Source: JACVRW01 sp963835705
GTDB taxonomy: Bacteria; Actinomycetota; Thermoleophilia; Solirubrobacterales; Thermoleophilaceae
Reading direction: 5' to 3'
Length of the DNA stretch: 64,000 nucleotides
Assembly (NCBI GenBank): GCA_963835705.1
Contig: CAWIGR010000018.1
Span: forward strand, 38,359-102,358
The notes under the pieces are model-generated. The model was not told the origin of the DNA, searched no databases, and saw only the letters and a program-made list of their open reading frames with translations. The translations under genes were made by a program, and so were the position numbers. Position 1 is the stretch's first letter. Every line of letters begins with the position of its first letter. Of the stretch, positions 6,730-15,300 are shown piece by piece.

Positions 6730-9078
6730 GGCCGCGACGAGCCGAACGTGGTGAGGAAGCGGTCACGGAACGCCTCCATGGGCCAGACCGGCGCCTGCGG
6801 GCTCGGCGACAGGCCGTCCTGCCAGCGCCATCCGGCGATCCGGTCCATCACCTTGGGGTCGTGGGCAATGACAGAGATGGGCACGTCGTGGCTTGCGCCC
6901 TGGCCGGTGACGACCGTGGCGGGTTGATGGTCGCCCAGTACGACGAGCACGAGGTCGTCGTCGCCGTAGCGCCGCACGAACGAGAAGATCGTGTTCAGCG
7001 AGTACTCGATCGATCGCGCCGTAGGCGGCGCGGGCCTCATCGGCGTCGCCGAATAGCGAGGCCTTCGTGGACTCCTCCGCGGGGAGGCGGTTGAAGATCG
7101 AGCCATCGCCGATATCGCCCCATGAGATGAGCCGGGGAATGCGCGTCCACGGCGCGTGACTCGAGATGAGGTCGACCTCGGCGAAGAGCGGCGCCCGGCG
7201 ACGCTTGGCGAGCTCGCGACGATGCAGGGCGAGAAGGGTGTACTGGTCGGGCATCGGGGCCACCCCGTAGCCCGGGCCGCGGTAGCCGAAGTTGCGGCGG
7301 TCGTAGACCGCGTCGTAGTGGTAGAAGGTCGAGCCCTCTGGCCATGCCCGGCGGTTTCCCGGCATGGCGCCGACCGCCCGCCACCCGGCGCGCTTGAACG
7401 CCCGGGTGAGGGTGAGGCGGTCGTTCCGGACGAGCTGGTCGTACCGCCGCTGGCCGTCGACCAGGACCCCCGACTGCAGGGTGGAATGCGCCAGCCAGCT
7501 GAGGCCGCCGAACGTCGGTGAGGTGAGGAAGGCGCTGCGTGAGGAGAAGCCGGCGGCCCGCAGCCGTGCGGCACCCCGGTCGAGCGCGGCGTCGATGCGG
7601 GGCGATAGGGACGAGTCCTGGACCGCGACCCTCCCGTAGCTCTCGACGAACACGAGCAGGACGTCCTTGCCCCGCAGGCCTGTCAGCAGCCGGTGGCCGG
7701 GGGTGCCGCGGAAGCGGTCGTGGGCGATCTCGCTGGCGAGCGCCGCCGGGTCCGCCAGGGCCGCCCGTACAGCCTGCACCTCGTCGACGGCCAGGGCGGC
7801 GGCGCCCGAGGAGGCGACCGGCGCGCCGGCGACGCGCAGGGCAACCCAGACCACCCCCAGCGCCATCGCCGCCCGGAGCGCCCAGTCACGGTGGCCGGCC
7901 GCGACCCGCGTCACGCGCAGCAGCGCCAGGACCGGGAGGGTGAGGAGCGCCAGGATGAGCACGACCGCGATGGCGACGACGAGGTCCGCGCTCGCGCTGC
8001 CGATCGCGTTGCGGAGCGTCTCGATGCCGATTCCCACGTAACCCGAGTCGTCGAGGGGCTGGAACGGCCGGTCGAACGCCGTGAAGAAACCGATGTCGAG
8101 GACCTTCACGAGCACGAGCAGGCTCAGGACGGCTCCCGCGACCACGGCCAGGGCGCGGCGCGGGGTGGCCGGCAGCAGGGCGGCCACGGCGACGACGACG
8201 AGCAGCTCGACGGGAAGCCGCGCGAACGCGCCGAGGTTGAGATCCCTCGGCTGGTTTGGCGCGACGAGGGCGGCCCAGACGAGCAGGAGGGCGAGGACCG
8301 TGACCGCGACGGCGATGCCGTTGCGCAGTCGCCCGCGCTGGGGCGGATCGATGTGGCGCTCCGGTACCTGGTCGGCTGCGGCGTGCCGGCGGCGCCAGAG
8401 CCACCACGTGCACTGGACCATCGACGCCGCGAGCAGCGCGAGCGCGGCGACGAGTAGGGCCCGCGTGGGCGCCAGAGGCAGGACCTCGGCGGCCGCGACC
8501 GTCAGCACGACTCCCTGCATCGCCGCGACGACCTTGCGCCAGCGGCGCGGCGGCAGCGGCGCGCGCATCCACGGCAGCAGCCACTCGCCGGCGAGGAAGA
8601 GGTAGCGCGCGGCCCCGATCGCGAGCACCCACGCGCCGCACGCGGGGGCCACGTAGACGCTGAGCGCGAGGATCAGGAACGCGTCGACCTCGCCGTCGAA
8701 GCGCGCCCCCAGCGCGGTCGCCGTTTCGGTGCGCCGCGCCAGCCGTCCGTCGACAGCGTCCAGCACGAGTGCGACGGCCGCGAGCGTCACGAGCAGCGCG
8801 ACCGGGGTGTCGTGGGTGAAAGAGTCCGCTGCCAAGGCGGCAACGCCGACGGCGAGCGTAGCCCGGGCGAGCGTCACCCAGGACGCCGGCCCCAGCCGCT
8901 CCCCGGGACGGCGCGCGAGGCCGCGTGCCAGCGCCGTCGCCATCGTCACGGCGCAGGCGATACCGGCGGTCCAGCCAACCGCGCCGAGAGCGGCGGTCCC
9001 CGCAAGAACGGCCAGCAGCAGCACCTGGGCGATCAGCCCGGCTGCCGGACCCGTCTGGATCGCTCGCGTCGTGGTCAT
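6726..9078 (-). CDS. CDP-alcohol phosphatidyltransferase fused to LtaS-like sulfatase-fold transferase (apparent frameshift near 7.01 kb)
   Basis: The ATG at 9076-9078 overlaps the reductase stop in an ATGA. Residues about 1-230 form a membrane CDP-alcohol phosphotransferase with the complete signature DG-x2-AR-x8-G-x3-D-x3-D starting near Asp107. Several more membrane segments follow, then an extracytoplasmic alkaline-phosphatase-superfamily domain with VFVESYGR (metal Glu), a Thr in LTSPTFGGLSWLAH (LtaS-like nucleophile) and VLGDHQP (metal Asp/His). The frame breaks around 7008-7016, beside a GATCGATCGA run; the tail (IFSFVRRYGDDDLV onward) continues to 6726 in another frame. Likely moves a phospho-alcohol head group in or across the membrane. 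Confidence 0.82.
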
Positions 9079-9764
9079 TCGTCCCGGAACCGGGGTGAGA
9101 GCGCGTAGCGGAGCAGCACCACGTCGCCGATCTGGCGCACCTCCGCGAGCGTCGCGCGCCGGTTCGCGGTCCACGGGAAGTGGCCGTCACTCACGAAGCG
9201 TGGGGCGCTCGAGTCACCGACGAAGAAGGGCGCAACGACGAGATGCAGCTCGTCGACGAGGTCGTCGGCCAGGAACTGCGTGTGCACGATGCCGCCGCCC
9301 TCGACCATGAGGCGCTCCACGCCGCGGTCACCGAGGTCCTCGGTGAGCCAGCGCATGCGGACGCGCCGGCCGCCGTCCACGATCGTCGCCGCCGGCCCGA
9401 GCCGTGCGCGGGCGTCGGCCACCCGCGGGCTCGGTGTGTAGACGAGCTTCTCTGCCTCGCCTGCCGTGAAGAAGTTCGAGCGCGCGTCGAGGTCCACCCG
9501 GTTCGTCACGGTGATCTTCTTCGGAGACGGCGGGAGCCCGCGGGCCGTTCGCTCCTCGCGGCGTGCGTGCGAGCGCACGAGCAGACGCGGGTTGTCGGTG
9601 CGCACGGTGACCGCGCCGACCATGATCGCGTCGCATGATGCGCGCACCTCGTCGACCCGGTCGAAGTCGGCCTCGTTGGAGAGGGCGAGGCGGGGTGTCC
9701 GGTCGCCCAGGTAGCCGTCGAGCGACACGCTGCAGCTCATCAAGGTGTACGGGCGGTCAGACAT
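9075..9764 (-). CDS. RibD C-terminal / dihydrofolate-reductase-fold reductase (operon gene 6)
   Basis: 229 residues from the ATG at 9762-9764, which overlaps the UPF0104 stop by 8 nt. RibD-C features: SVSLDGYLGD at the N-terminus, MVGAVTVRTDNPRLLVR, and LMVEGGGIVHTQFL, the GGG nucleotide-binding turn of NADPH-dependent pyrimidine or pterin reductases. No deaminase domain is fused, so it is not a full RibD. In this cluster, next to a pterin-synthase paralogue, it may reduce a pterin- or pyrimidine-type intermediate. The exact substrate is unknown. Confidence 0.85.
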   Translation of the reverse strand: MSDRPYTLMSCSVSLDGYLGDRTPRLALSNEADFDRVDEVRASCDAIMVGAVTVRTDNPRLLVRSHARREERTARGLPPSPKKITVTNRVDLDARSNFFTAGEAEKLVYTPSPRVADARARLGPAATIVDGGRRVRMRWLTEDLGDRGVERLMVEGGGIVHTQFLADDLVDELHLVVAPFFVGDSSAPRFVSDGHFPWTANRRATLAEVRQIGDVVLLRYALSPRFRDE

Positions 9765-10677
9765 GAGGAACTGGCTCCCAATGCGTGGGGCGCATCCACT
9801 TCGCAACGAGCACGACGGCACCCGGCAGGCTGGCGACGAGCACCATCACGCCATACACGACCGCGGTGGCAACCCCGAGCGACGCGCCCAGCCCGGCCGC
9901 GGCGAACGCCCAAGCCGTGATGCCCTCGCGCGGCCCCCAGCCGCCGACGTTGGGCAGCGCCGCGGCCTGCATCACGAGCAGCGCGAGCGGCAGCATTTCG
10001 GATGGGGGCGCGGTCGCCCCCGCGCTCCGCGCCGCGATCAGGAACGTGGCTACGTGGCCCGCAAGCACGAGCGCCGACGCGAGCGCGATGGCCGGCCACG
10101 CACGCCGGGCGAGCAGCGCGTCGCGCAGGTCGCGGGCGGCGGCGCTGCGCAGCCGTGCCCAACGGGAGCGGCCGACGGCGGGCCGCACGCGCGCCGCCAG
10201 CGCGACGCCCGCTGCCGCCGCGATGAGCGCGAGCGCGACGAGCGGCATGACCGGCCGCACGGGAGACGGCACGACGAGGAGTACGGCGACGGTGAGGATG
10301 ACCTGCACGACCTGCCCGGCCGAGCGCTCCCAGGCCACGGCGCGCAGCCCGCGGCCCACGTCGCTCGTGTCACGCCCGTGGCTGATCCCGCGGTGGACGT
10401 CGCCCACCACCCCGCCGGGCAGCGTGACGTTGAGGAAGAGCGAGCGGTAGTACGCGGCCACCGCCGTACCCAGCGGCAGGTCCACCCCGAGGCCGCGCGC
10501 CACGATTCTCCAGCGCCAGGCGCAGCAGATGGTGGTCAGCACTGCCAGGCCCGACGCGGCCGCAAGCGCTCCGCCGTCGACCGCGCGCAGGCCGTCGAGG
10601 AACGGGCCGGTTCCCAGATGCCAGATCAGGACGGCGAGCGTCGCGGCGGCGGCGGCGAGGTGGACCGCTGCCCTCAT
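9757..10677 (-). CDS. UPF0104 / lysylphosphatidylglycerol synthase transmembrane-domain protein (operon gene 5)
   Basis: 306 residues from the ATG at 10675-10677, overlapping the methyltransferase stop in an ATGA. Highly hydrophobic with about seven to eight membrane helices; family marks are LPGGVVGDVHRG and NVGGWGPREG, which match the flippase-like half of MprF/UPF0104 proteins. No aminoacyl-transferase domain is present. It may flip a lipid-linked product of this cluster across the membrane, which would fit the glycosyltransferase and CDP-alcohol transferase beside it. Confidence 0.8.
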   Translation of the reverse strand: MRAAVHLAAAAATLAVLIWHLGTGPFLDGLRAVDGGALAAASGLAVLTTICCAWRWRIVARGLGVDLPLGTAVAAYYRSLFLNVTLPGGVVGDVHRGISHGRDTSDVGRGLRAVAWERSAGQVVQVILTVAVLLVVPSPVRPVMPLVALALIAAAAGVALAARVRPAVGRSRWARLRSAAARDLRDALLARRAWPAIALASALVLAGHVATFLIAARSAGATAPPSEMLPLALLVMQAAALPNVGGWGPREGITAWAFAAAGLGASLGVATAVVYGVMVLVASLPGAVVLVAKWMRPTHWEPVPHV

Positions 10678-11456
10678 GGCAGCACCAGCATGTCGGCATG
10701 GTCGACGGTGACGGCGAGCTCCCCGGCGGCCGCCTGCGCCAGGCGCCGGTCCCGGTAGGGGCCGGCCTCGGCCTTCAGGGCGGACTCCTGCTCGCAGGCA
10801 GCGGCGACCCAGCCGCCGAGCCACTCGGCCACCAGATCGGCTTGGACGCCGTTGAGACGCCAGGGGCTTGGCTGGACGAGGACCTCGGCGCGCAGCTCCT
10901 CGAGGGCGGCCGCGACAGCGTCCGGGCCGAGCAGGCCCCCTCGGCGCTGGTGGGCGTTGAACGCCGCGCCGATTGATGCGTCCAGGGGATCCGCCGGGCT
11001 CAGGGTGACCCGTCCGACGACGGTCAGCGTGAGCAGCGTGGGACGCCCGCGGCAGGCACGGAGCATCCGGGCCAGCTCGGCCGCCGTCAGCAGGTCGAGC
11101 AGCGCCGACGCGGTGATGAGGCTCGCGCCGGCGAGGTCGCGCGGCGTCAGGCGCGTGATGTCGGACTGCCGCGCCTCGACGGTAACCGAGGACGAGTCCG
11201 GCGGGCCGGCCGCGGCAAGCTTCAGCAGCTCTGCGTCCCGGTCGTGCACCACCCAGTGCTGGGGATCAGGCAGCCGCGGCGCAAGCCAGCGGCCCATCGC
11301 GCCGGTGCCGCCTCCGAGATCGTGGATCACGAGGCGGGCGGCTGTGGCGAGGTGCCCCCGGAGGCGCCCGGCGAGCTCGGCCGAGCGTGCCGCCGCGTCG
11401 GCCGGCTCGCGCAGACGCAGCCACTCCGGGCTGACCCGGACGGCCGTCGCGGTCAT
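10674..11456 (-). CDS. Class I SAM-dependent methyltransferase (operon gene 4)
   Basis: 260 residues from the ATG at 11454-11456, overlapping the glycosyltransferase stop in an ATGA. Motif I reads LVIHDLGGGTGAMGRWLAP (about 42-60), followed by WVVHDRD as the acidic strand; LITASALLDLLT is the post-motif region. Fold assignment is good but substrate is unknown. It differs from the second methyltransferase at 5971-6729, so the cluster has two separate methylation steps. Confidence 0.82.
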   Translation of the reverse strand: MTATAVRVSPEWLRLREPADAAARSAELAGRLRGHLATAARLVIHDLGGGTGAMGRWLAPRLPDPQHWVVHDRDAELLKLAAAGPPDSSSVTVEARQSDITRLTPRDLAGASLITASALLDLLTAAELARMLRACRGRPTLLTLTVVGRVTLSPADPLDASIGAAFNAHQRRGGLLGPDAVAAALEELRAEVLVQPSPWRLNGVQADLVAEWLGGWVAAACEQESALKAEAGPYRDRRLAQAAAGELAVTVDHADMLVLP

Positions 11457-12490
11457 CGCGCCGCTCCCGCGAGGACGCCTTCCGCGCCGGCCGCCACGCA
11501 CGCGAGGACGCCTGCGACGTCGGAGGTCGTGGCGGCCCAGGGGCGCAGCGACGTGCGCCGCTCGCGGGCAGCCCGGCGCAGGCGCCCGCGCAGCTCGGCG
11601 TCGCCCAGCCAGGCCCGCAGCGCGGCTCCCAGCGCTGCCGGGTCGCCCGGCGGCACCAGCAGCCCCGCCCGCGTACCGTCCTCCCCGCGCCCAAGGGCCT
11701 CCGTCACGCCCCCCACGTCGGTGGCGAGGACCGGCAGGCCGCGGGCCAGGGCCTCGGTGACGACCATGCCGTACGTTTCGGCACGCGAGGCGAGCACGAG
11801 CAGATCCGCGGCGGCGTACGCGCGGTCGAGCTCCGGGCCGGTGCGCGGCCCCGAAAAGCCGACCCGGTCCCGCAGTACGTCTTCCCACGCGCGGCGGCGC
11901 ACGCGGTCCGCGAACGCCGGTGCACGGTCCAGACTGCCCACGCAAGCGCAGCGCCAGGACAGGTCCGCCACCGTCGCGAGGGCGTCGAGCAGGACGTCGT
12001 GCCCCTTGGCGGGTGTCACCGCGCCGACGCAGAGCAGCGCGTCGCCTGCCGTGGTCCCCGGCGCGAGCCCGGCGGCGTCGACGCCGGGAACGGCCACGTG
12101 CACCCGATCGGCCGGCAGCGCGTACAGCTCCCCCAGCCGGCGCCGGGACCATTCACTGGTCGTGACGACTGCGGCGGCCGCCGCGAGCACCTCGCGCTCG
12201 TCGGCGTGACCGAGCGGCATGTGCATGAGCACCACCTGGCGAAGGCGGCGCGCCTCCGGCACGAGCACCTGGGGGGCGGGGGACGCGATCAGCCCGTCGA
12301 CCAGCACCACGGCGCCATCCGGGATCCTGCGGACGGTGCGCGCGAGGGCGGCGCCGGGCACGGCGTGCTCATGCACCGTCCAGCCGAGCGTGGCGAGCCC
12401 TCGGCAGACCTGGCGGTCGTAAGTGTTGCCACCGCTCGGCCGCGTCGGGTCGTCGATGCCCTCAGGGACGATGACGTGCACCTCGGTCAT
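11453..12490 (-). CDS. Glycosyltransferase family 4 protein (operon gene 3)
   Basis: 345 residues from the ATG at 12488-12490, overlapping the pterin-synthase paralogue stop in an ATGA. GT-B fold marks: SGGNTYDRQVCRGL in the acceptor half, VGAVTPAKGHDVLLDAL opening the donor half, and RAETYGMVVTEALARGLPV, the E-x7-E motif that binds the nucleotide sugar. A cytosolic retaining enzyme is expected. It probably glycosylates the cluster's product or a lipid carrier; donor and acceptor cannot be told from sequence. Confidence 0.87.
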   Translation of the reverse strand: MTEVHVIVPEGIDDPTRPSGGNTYDRQVCRGLATLGWTVHEHAVPGAALARTVRRIPDGAVVLVDGLIASPAPQVLVPEARRLRQVVLMHMPLGHADEREVLAAAAAVVTTSEWSRRRLGELYALPADRVHVAVPGVDAAGLAPGTTAGDALLCVGAVTPAKGHDVLLDALATVADLSWRCACVGSLDRAPAFADRVRRRAWEDVLRDRVGFSGPRTGPELDRAYAAADLLVLASRAETYGMVVTEALARGLPVLATDVGGVTEALGRGEDGTRAGLLVPPGDPAALGAALRAWLGDAELRGRLRRAARERRTSLRPWAATTSDVAGVLACVAAGAEGVLAGAAR

Positions 12491-12885
12491 AGCGGCCGCT
12501 CGTAGCTCGCCCACGCGACGTGGGACTCGTGCAGCGTTATCACGAGCCCATCGAGCTCCCGCGCGCCGTCGCCCAGTGCGCCGGCCCGCGCGCGGTCAGC
12601 GAGTCGGTCCGCGATGACCCGGGCGAGCGCCTCGGTTGTGGTGTTCATGCCCGCGAGCTCCACCTCGTCGTCGAGGTTGCGATAACCGAGCTCGCCCACC
12701 ACGGCGCGCAGCACCTCGGCTGCGCGGCCGATGTCGACCACGATGCCGTCCGCGTCGAGGGCCGCGCGCCGGAAGGTGGCGTCGACGACGTACGTCGCGC
12801 CGTGCAGGCGCTGCGCGGGCCCGAACACCTCGCCGCGCAGGCTGTGGGCGATCATCAGGTGGTCGCGGATGGTCACGCTGAACAC
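12487..12885 (-). CDS. 6-pyruvoyl-tetrahydropterin synthase / QueD-family paralogue with altered active site (operon gene 2)
   Basis: 132 residues, family length. Conserved landmarks are MIAHSL (first zinc His), RLHGATY (in place of LHGHxY), VVDIG (for VMDFG), NTTTEALARVI and LHESHVAW. Two expected catalytic elements differ: the second His of HGH is Ala, so only two of three zinc ligands remain, and the Cys that normally precedes LHG is Gln. It may have a changed reaction or bind a pterin-like molecule without the classical lyase chemistry. Starts 3 nt after the dehydrogenase stop. Confidence 0.8.
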   Translation of the reverse strand: MFSVTIRDHLMIAHSLRGEVFGPAQRLHGATYVVDATFRRAALDADGIVVDIGRAAEVLRAVVGELGYRNLDDEVELAGMNTTTEALARVIADRLADRARAGALGDGARELDGLVITLHESHVAWASYERPL

Positions 12886-12888
12886 GCG

Positions 12889-13869
12889 CTACGCCCCGTC
12901 GTAGGTGATCGCGTGGCAGAGCGCCGGCAGGCTCCCCGCGGCCAGGCGCGCCATGACACCGGGCAGCTCGTCGAAGCGCGACTCGCCGGTCACGACCACA
13001 TCGAAGGCGGGGTCGCGCAGCAGGTCGAGCGCGAGGGCCAGCCTGTCGGCGGTCGTGCGGCGCGCGCTCCGGGCGGGGGACATCGTCCCGACCTGGCTGG
13101 CGCGCAGCCCAAGGCGCCCCGCGTGGAACGCACCGCCCAGCGAGAGACGGACCTCGGCGTCGCCGTACCAGCTGAGGTCGAGCACCGTGCCCTCGGGCCC
13201 GAGCAGGTCGAGCGAGCACTGGAGCCCGGCGGAGGTCGCGCTCGTGTGCACGACCAGGTCGCATCCGCCGGCGGCGTCGTCCGGCCGCGCGAAGCCCGCC
13301 CCGAGCGCGGCTGCGGCCTCGGCCCGTGACTCGTCTACGTCGACGAGCGTGACCTCGACTGCCGGGAACCGGGCGAGCAGCCGGCCGACGCAGCAGCCAA
13401 CCATCCCGGCGCCGACGACGGCGACGCGGTCGCCGACCAGCGGAGCCGCGTCCCAAAGGGCGTTGACGGCTGTTTCGACGGTGCCGGCGAGCACGGCACG
13501 CGCGGGCGGTACGTCGTCGGGCACGACGGTCACGGCGCCGGCAGGCACCACATAGGCCGTCTGGTGGGGATAGAGGCAGAAGACGGTGCGGCCACGCATC
13601 TCCGGCGGCCCCTCCTCGACGGCGCCGACGTTGAGGTAGCCGTACTTGACCGGTCCCGGGAAGTCCCCTTCCTGGAACGGCGCGCGCATCGCCACACGCT
13701 GGCTCGGCGGCACGCCGCCGCGGAAGACGAGCGTCTCGGTGCCGCGGCTGACACCCGTCCGCAGCGTGCGGACCATCACTTCGCCGTTCCCGGGCTCGGG
13801 CAGCGCGACCGGCCGGATCTCCCCGCGCCCGGGCCTGCGCAGCCAGAACGCGTGCGCCTCGTCGACCAT
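12889..13869 (-). CDS. MDR-family zinc-type alcohol dehydrogenase-like oxidoreductase (operon gene 1)
   Basis: 326 residues. Medium-chain dehydrogenase layout: an N-terminal GroES-like domain with GVSRGTETLVF, then a Rossmann domain with VAVVGAGMVG (NAD(P) binding). The catalytic zinc Cys of classical ADHs is replaced by the GVSRGTE text seen in the zinc-lacking or variant branch. First gene of the eight-gene overlapping minus operon; the promoter should lie in the 61 bp between it and the anti-sigma stop at 13931, or further upstream if co-transcribed. Oxidises or reduces an alcohol/keto group in the cluster's pathway. Confidence 0.82.
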   Translation of the reverse strand: MVDEAHAFWLRRPGRGEIRPVALPEPGNGEVMVRTLRTGVSRGTETLVFRGGVPPSQRVAMRAPFQEGDFPGPVKYGYLNVGAVEEGPPEMRGRTVFCLYPHQTAYVVPAGAVTVVPDDVPPARAVLAGTVETAVNALWDAAPLVGDRVAVVGAGMVGCCVGRLLARFPAVEVTLVDVDESRAEAAAALGAGFARPDDAAGGCDLVVHTSATSAGLQCSLDLLGPEGTVLDLSWYGDAEVRLSLGGAFHAGRLGLRASQVGTMSPARSARRTTADRLALALDLLRDPAFDVVVTGESRFDELPGVMARLAAGSLPALCHAITYDGA

Positions 13870-13930
13870 GGCCTATGAGTCGACTTCGTCGGGCATCGGT
13901 CTGTGGTACGCGGGGATGTTCACATCGCCC

Positions 13931-14668
13931 TCAGTAACGCAGCGGGCCGCTCAGCACCGTCGGTCCGCGGTCGCCCCCTCGATCGGGGTTTCGGGTCACG
14001 ACCATGCGGTGGTAGTCGCCCGCCCGCACCGCCGCCGTGAAGTCCCCCTCGGCTCGTCCGTTGGGATCGGGCCAGAAGGTGCCGCCGGTCACCCAGCGCC
14101 CGTCGGCGCGGATGCACCACACCTCGTATTCCGACCCCGTCGGCAGCCCGCGCGCCTCGAGCCGGATCCGCGTGCCCGCCGGCACGTCGTCGAGCTGCGC
14201 CGTGGCGGATCCCGACGCGCTGGCCCTCGGGTTCAGCCACACGCTCGCGTAGGCCGTCGCCCCACCCTCGTCGCCGGGCACAAGAAGGGTCAGCGCCACG
14301 ACGAGCGCCAGGAGGGCGGCGGCGGCGACCGCGAGCGCCCGGCGAAGTGCGGGCGCGCCGGACGCCGCGCCGGGGCGCCGGACGAGACGAACCCCCAGCC
14401 GCGGCCGGCTCGGCGCCGCTTCCTCCCGGCGCTCCCTGGCGAAGCGGTCCAGCACCGCCTCCTCCACCTGGGGCGACAGCGAGGGCGGCGGCACGTCGGA
14501 CGGCGCGATCCGGTCGAGCAGTTCGGGCAGCGCCACCAGGCGGTCGGCCTCGGGCCCGCAATGCGGGCAGACGGCCACGTGGCGGCGCATCTCCTCCATC
14601 TCGTCCGGCTCGAGCGCGCCCAGCGCGTAGCCGCCGACGAGCGATCCGTGTGTTGGGCAGCTGCTCAT
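13931..14668 (-). CDS. Anti-sigma factor (zinc-binding ZAS domain, RskA-type C-terminus)
   Basis: 245 residues. The cytosolic N-terminus has the zinc anti-sigma motif, His30-x3-Cys34-x2-Cys37 (RRHVAVCPHC), plus an upstream Cys/His. One membrane helix spans about 111-130 (ALAVAAAALLALVVALTLLV). The external part (about 135-245) resembles anti-sigma-K factor RskA, with a beta-sandwich and GSEYEVWCIRADGRWVTGG. It should hold the adjacent ECF sigma at the membrane and release it on a cell-surface signal. It lies 34 nt downstream of that sigma gene. Confidence 0.88.
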   Translation of the reverse strand: MSSCPTHGSLVGGYALGALEPDEMEEMRRHVAVCPHCGPEADRLVALPELLDRIAPSDVPPPSLSPQVEEAVLDRFARERREEAAPSRPRLGVRLVRRPGAASGAPALRRALAVAAAALLALVVALTLLVPGDEGGATAYASVWLNPRASASGSATAQLDDVPAGTRIRLEARGLPTGSEYEVWCIRADGRWVTGGTFWPDPNGRAEGDFTAAVRAGDYHRMVVTRNPDRGGDRGPTVLSGPLRY

Positions 14669-14702
14669 ATGGCGAGCGCGCGGCGCGCGCGAGCGTTCGA
14701 TC

Positions 14703-15251
14703 TCACTCGGCCAGCTCCATCTCGTCCAGGATCAGCCGCAGGCTCCGCAGCGCGTAGGAGGTGCGGCTCTTCACCGTCCCGAGCGGGATGCCCTTCCGCT
14801 CCGCGATCTCCCGCAGCGTCAACCCGCCGTAGTGCGCGAGCCGGATCACCTCGCGGTGCTCCGGCGACAGCCGCGCCAGCGCCGCCGCGATCTGCCAGCG
14901 CAGCACCGCCTGCTCCAGTGTGCGGTCGAGCTCGGCAGGGCTCTCGGGCTCCACGCCCTCGGCCACGCCCGGCCGCACCGCCGCCCGGCGGCGCGCGTCC
15001 ACCACGCGGTTGCGAGCGATCGAGTACAGCCAGGTCCGGACGCTCGCGCGCCGCGGGTCGTAGTCGCTCGCGTGGCGCCATGCCCGCGCGAAGACGTCCT
15101 GCACCACCTCCTCAGCCAGTTCGCGGTCACCGAGCGCATTGCAGGCGAACCCGAACAGCTGGCCGGCGTAGCGCCGGTACAGCTCCCTGAGCTCGTCGCC
15201 GCTGTCGTCGCGGGGCAGCCGCTCCACGAGCGTGGCATCGCTCGGGGCCAT
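14703..15251 (-). CDS. ECF-type RNA polymerase sigma factor (SigK-like)
   Basis: 182 residues. Region 2 spans about 20-88, with ELAEEVVQDVFARAWRH and SVRTWLYSIARNRVVDARR (promoter -10 recognition); region 4 (about 125-178) has LSPEHREVIRLAHYGGLTLREIA and GIPLGTVKSRTSYALRSL as the -35 helix-turn-helix. No extra domains, so classic group 4. Regulated by the anti-sigma gene just downstream. Divergent from the UPF0104 gene at 15301. Confidence 0.92.
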   Translation of the reverse strand: MAPSDATLVERLPRDDSGDELRELYRRYAGQLFGFACNALGDRELAEEVVQDVFARAWRHASDYDPRRASVRTWLYSIARNRVVDARRRAAVRPGVAEGVEPESPAELDRTLEQAVLRWQIAAALARLSPEHREVIRLAHYGGLTLREIAERKGIPLGTVKSRTSYALRSLRLILDEMELAE

Positions 15252-15300
15252 GCAGCAACGCTATACGCGCGCCGGACCCCGGCGGTTCGGAGCGCCCGGC

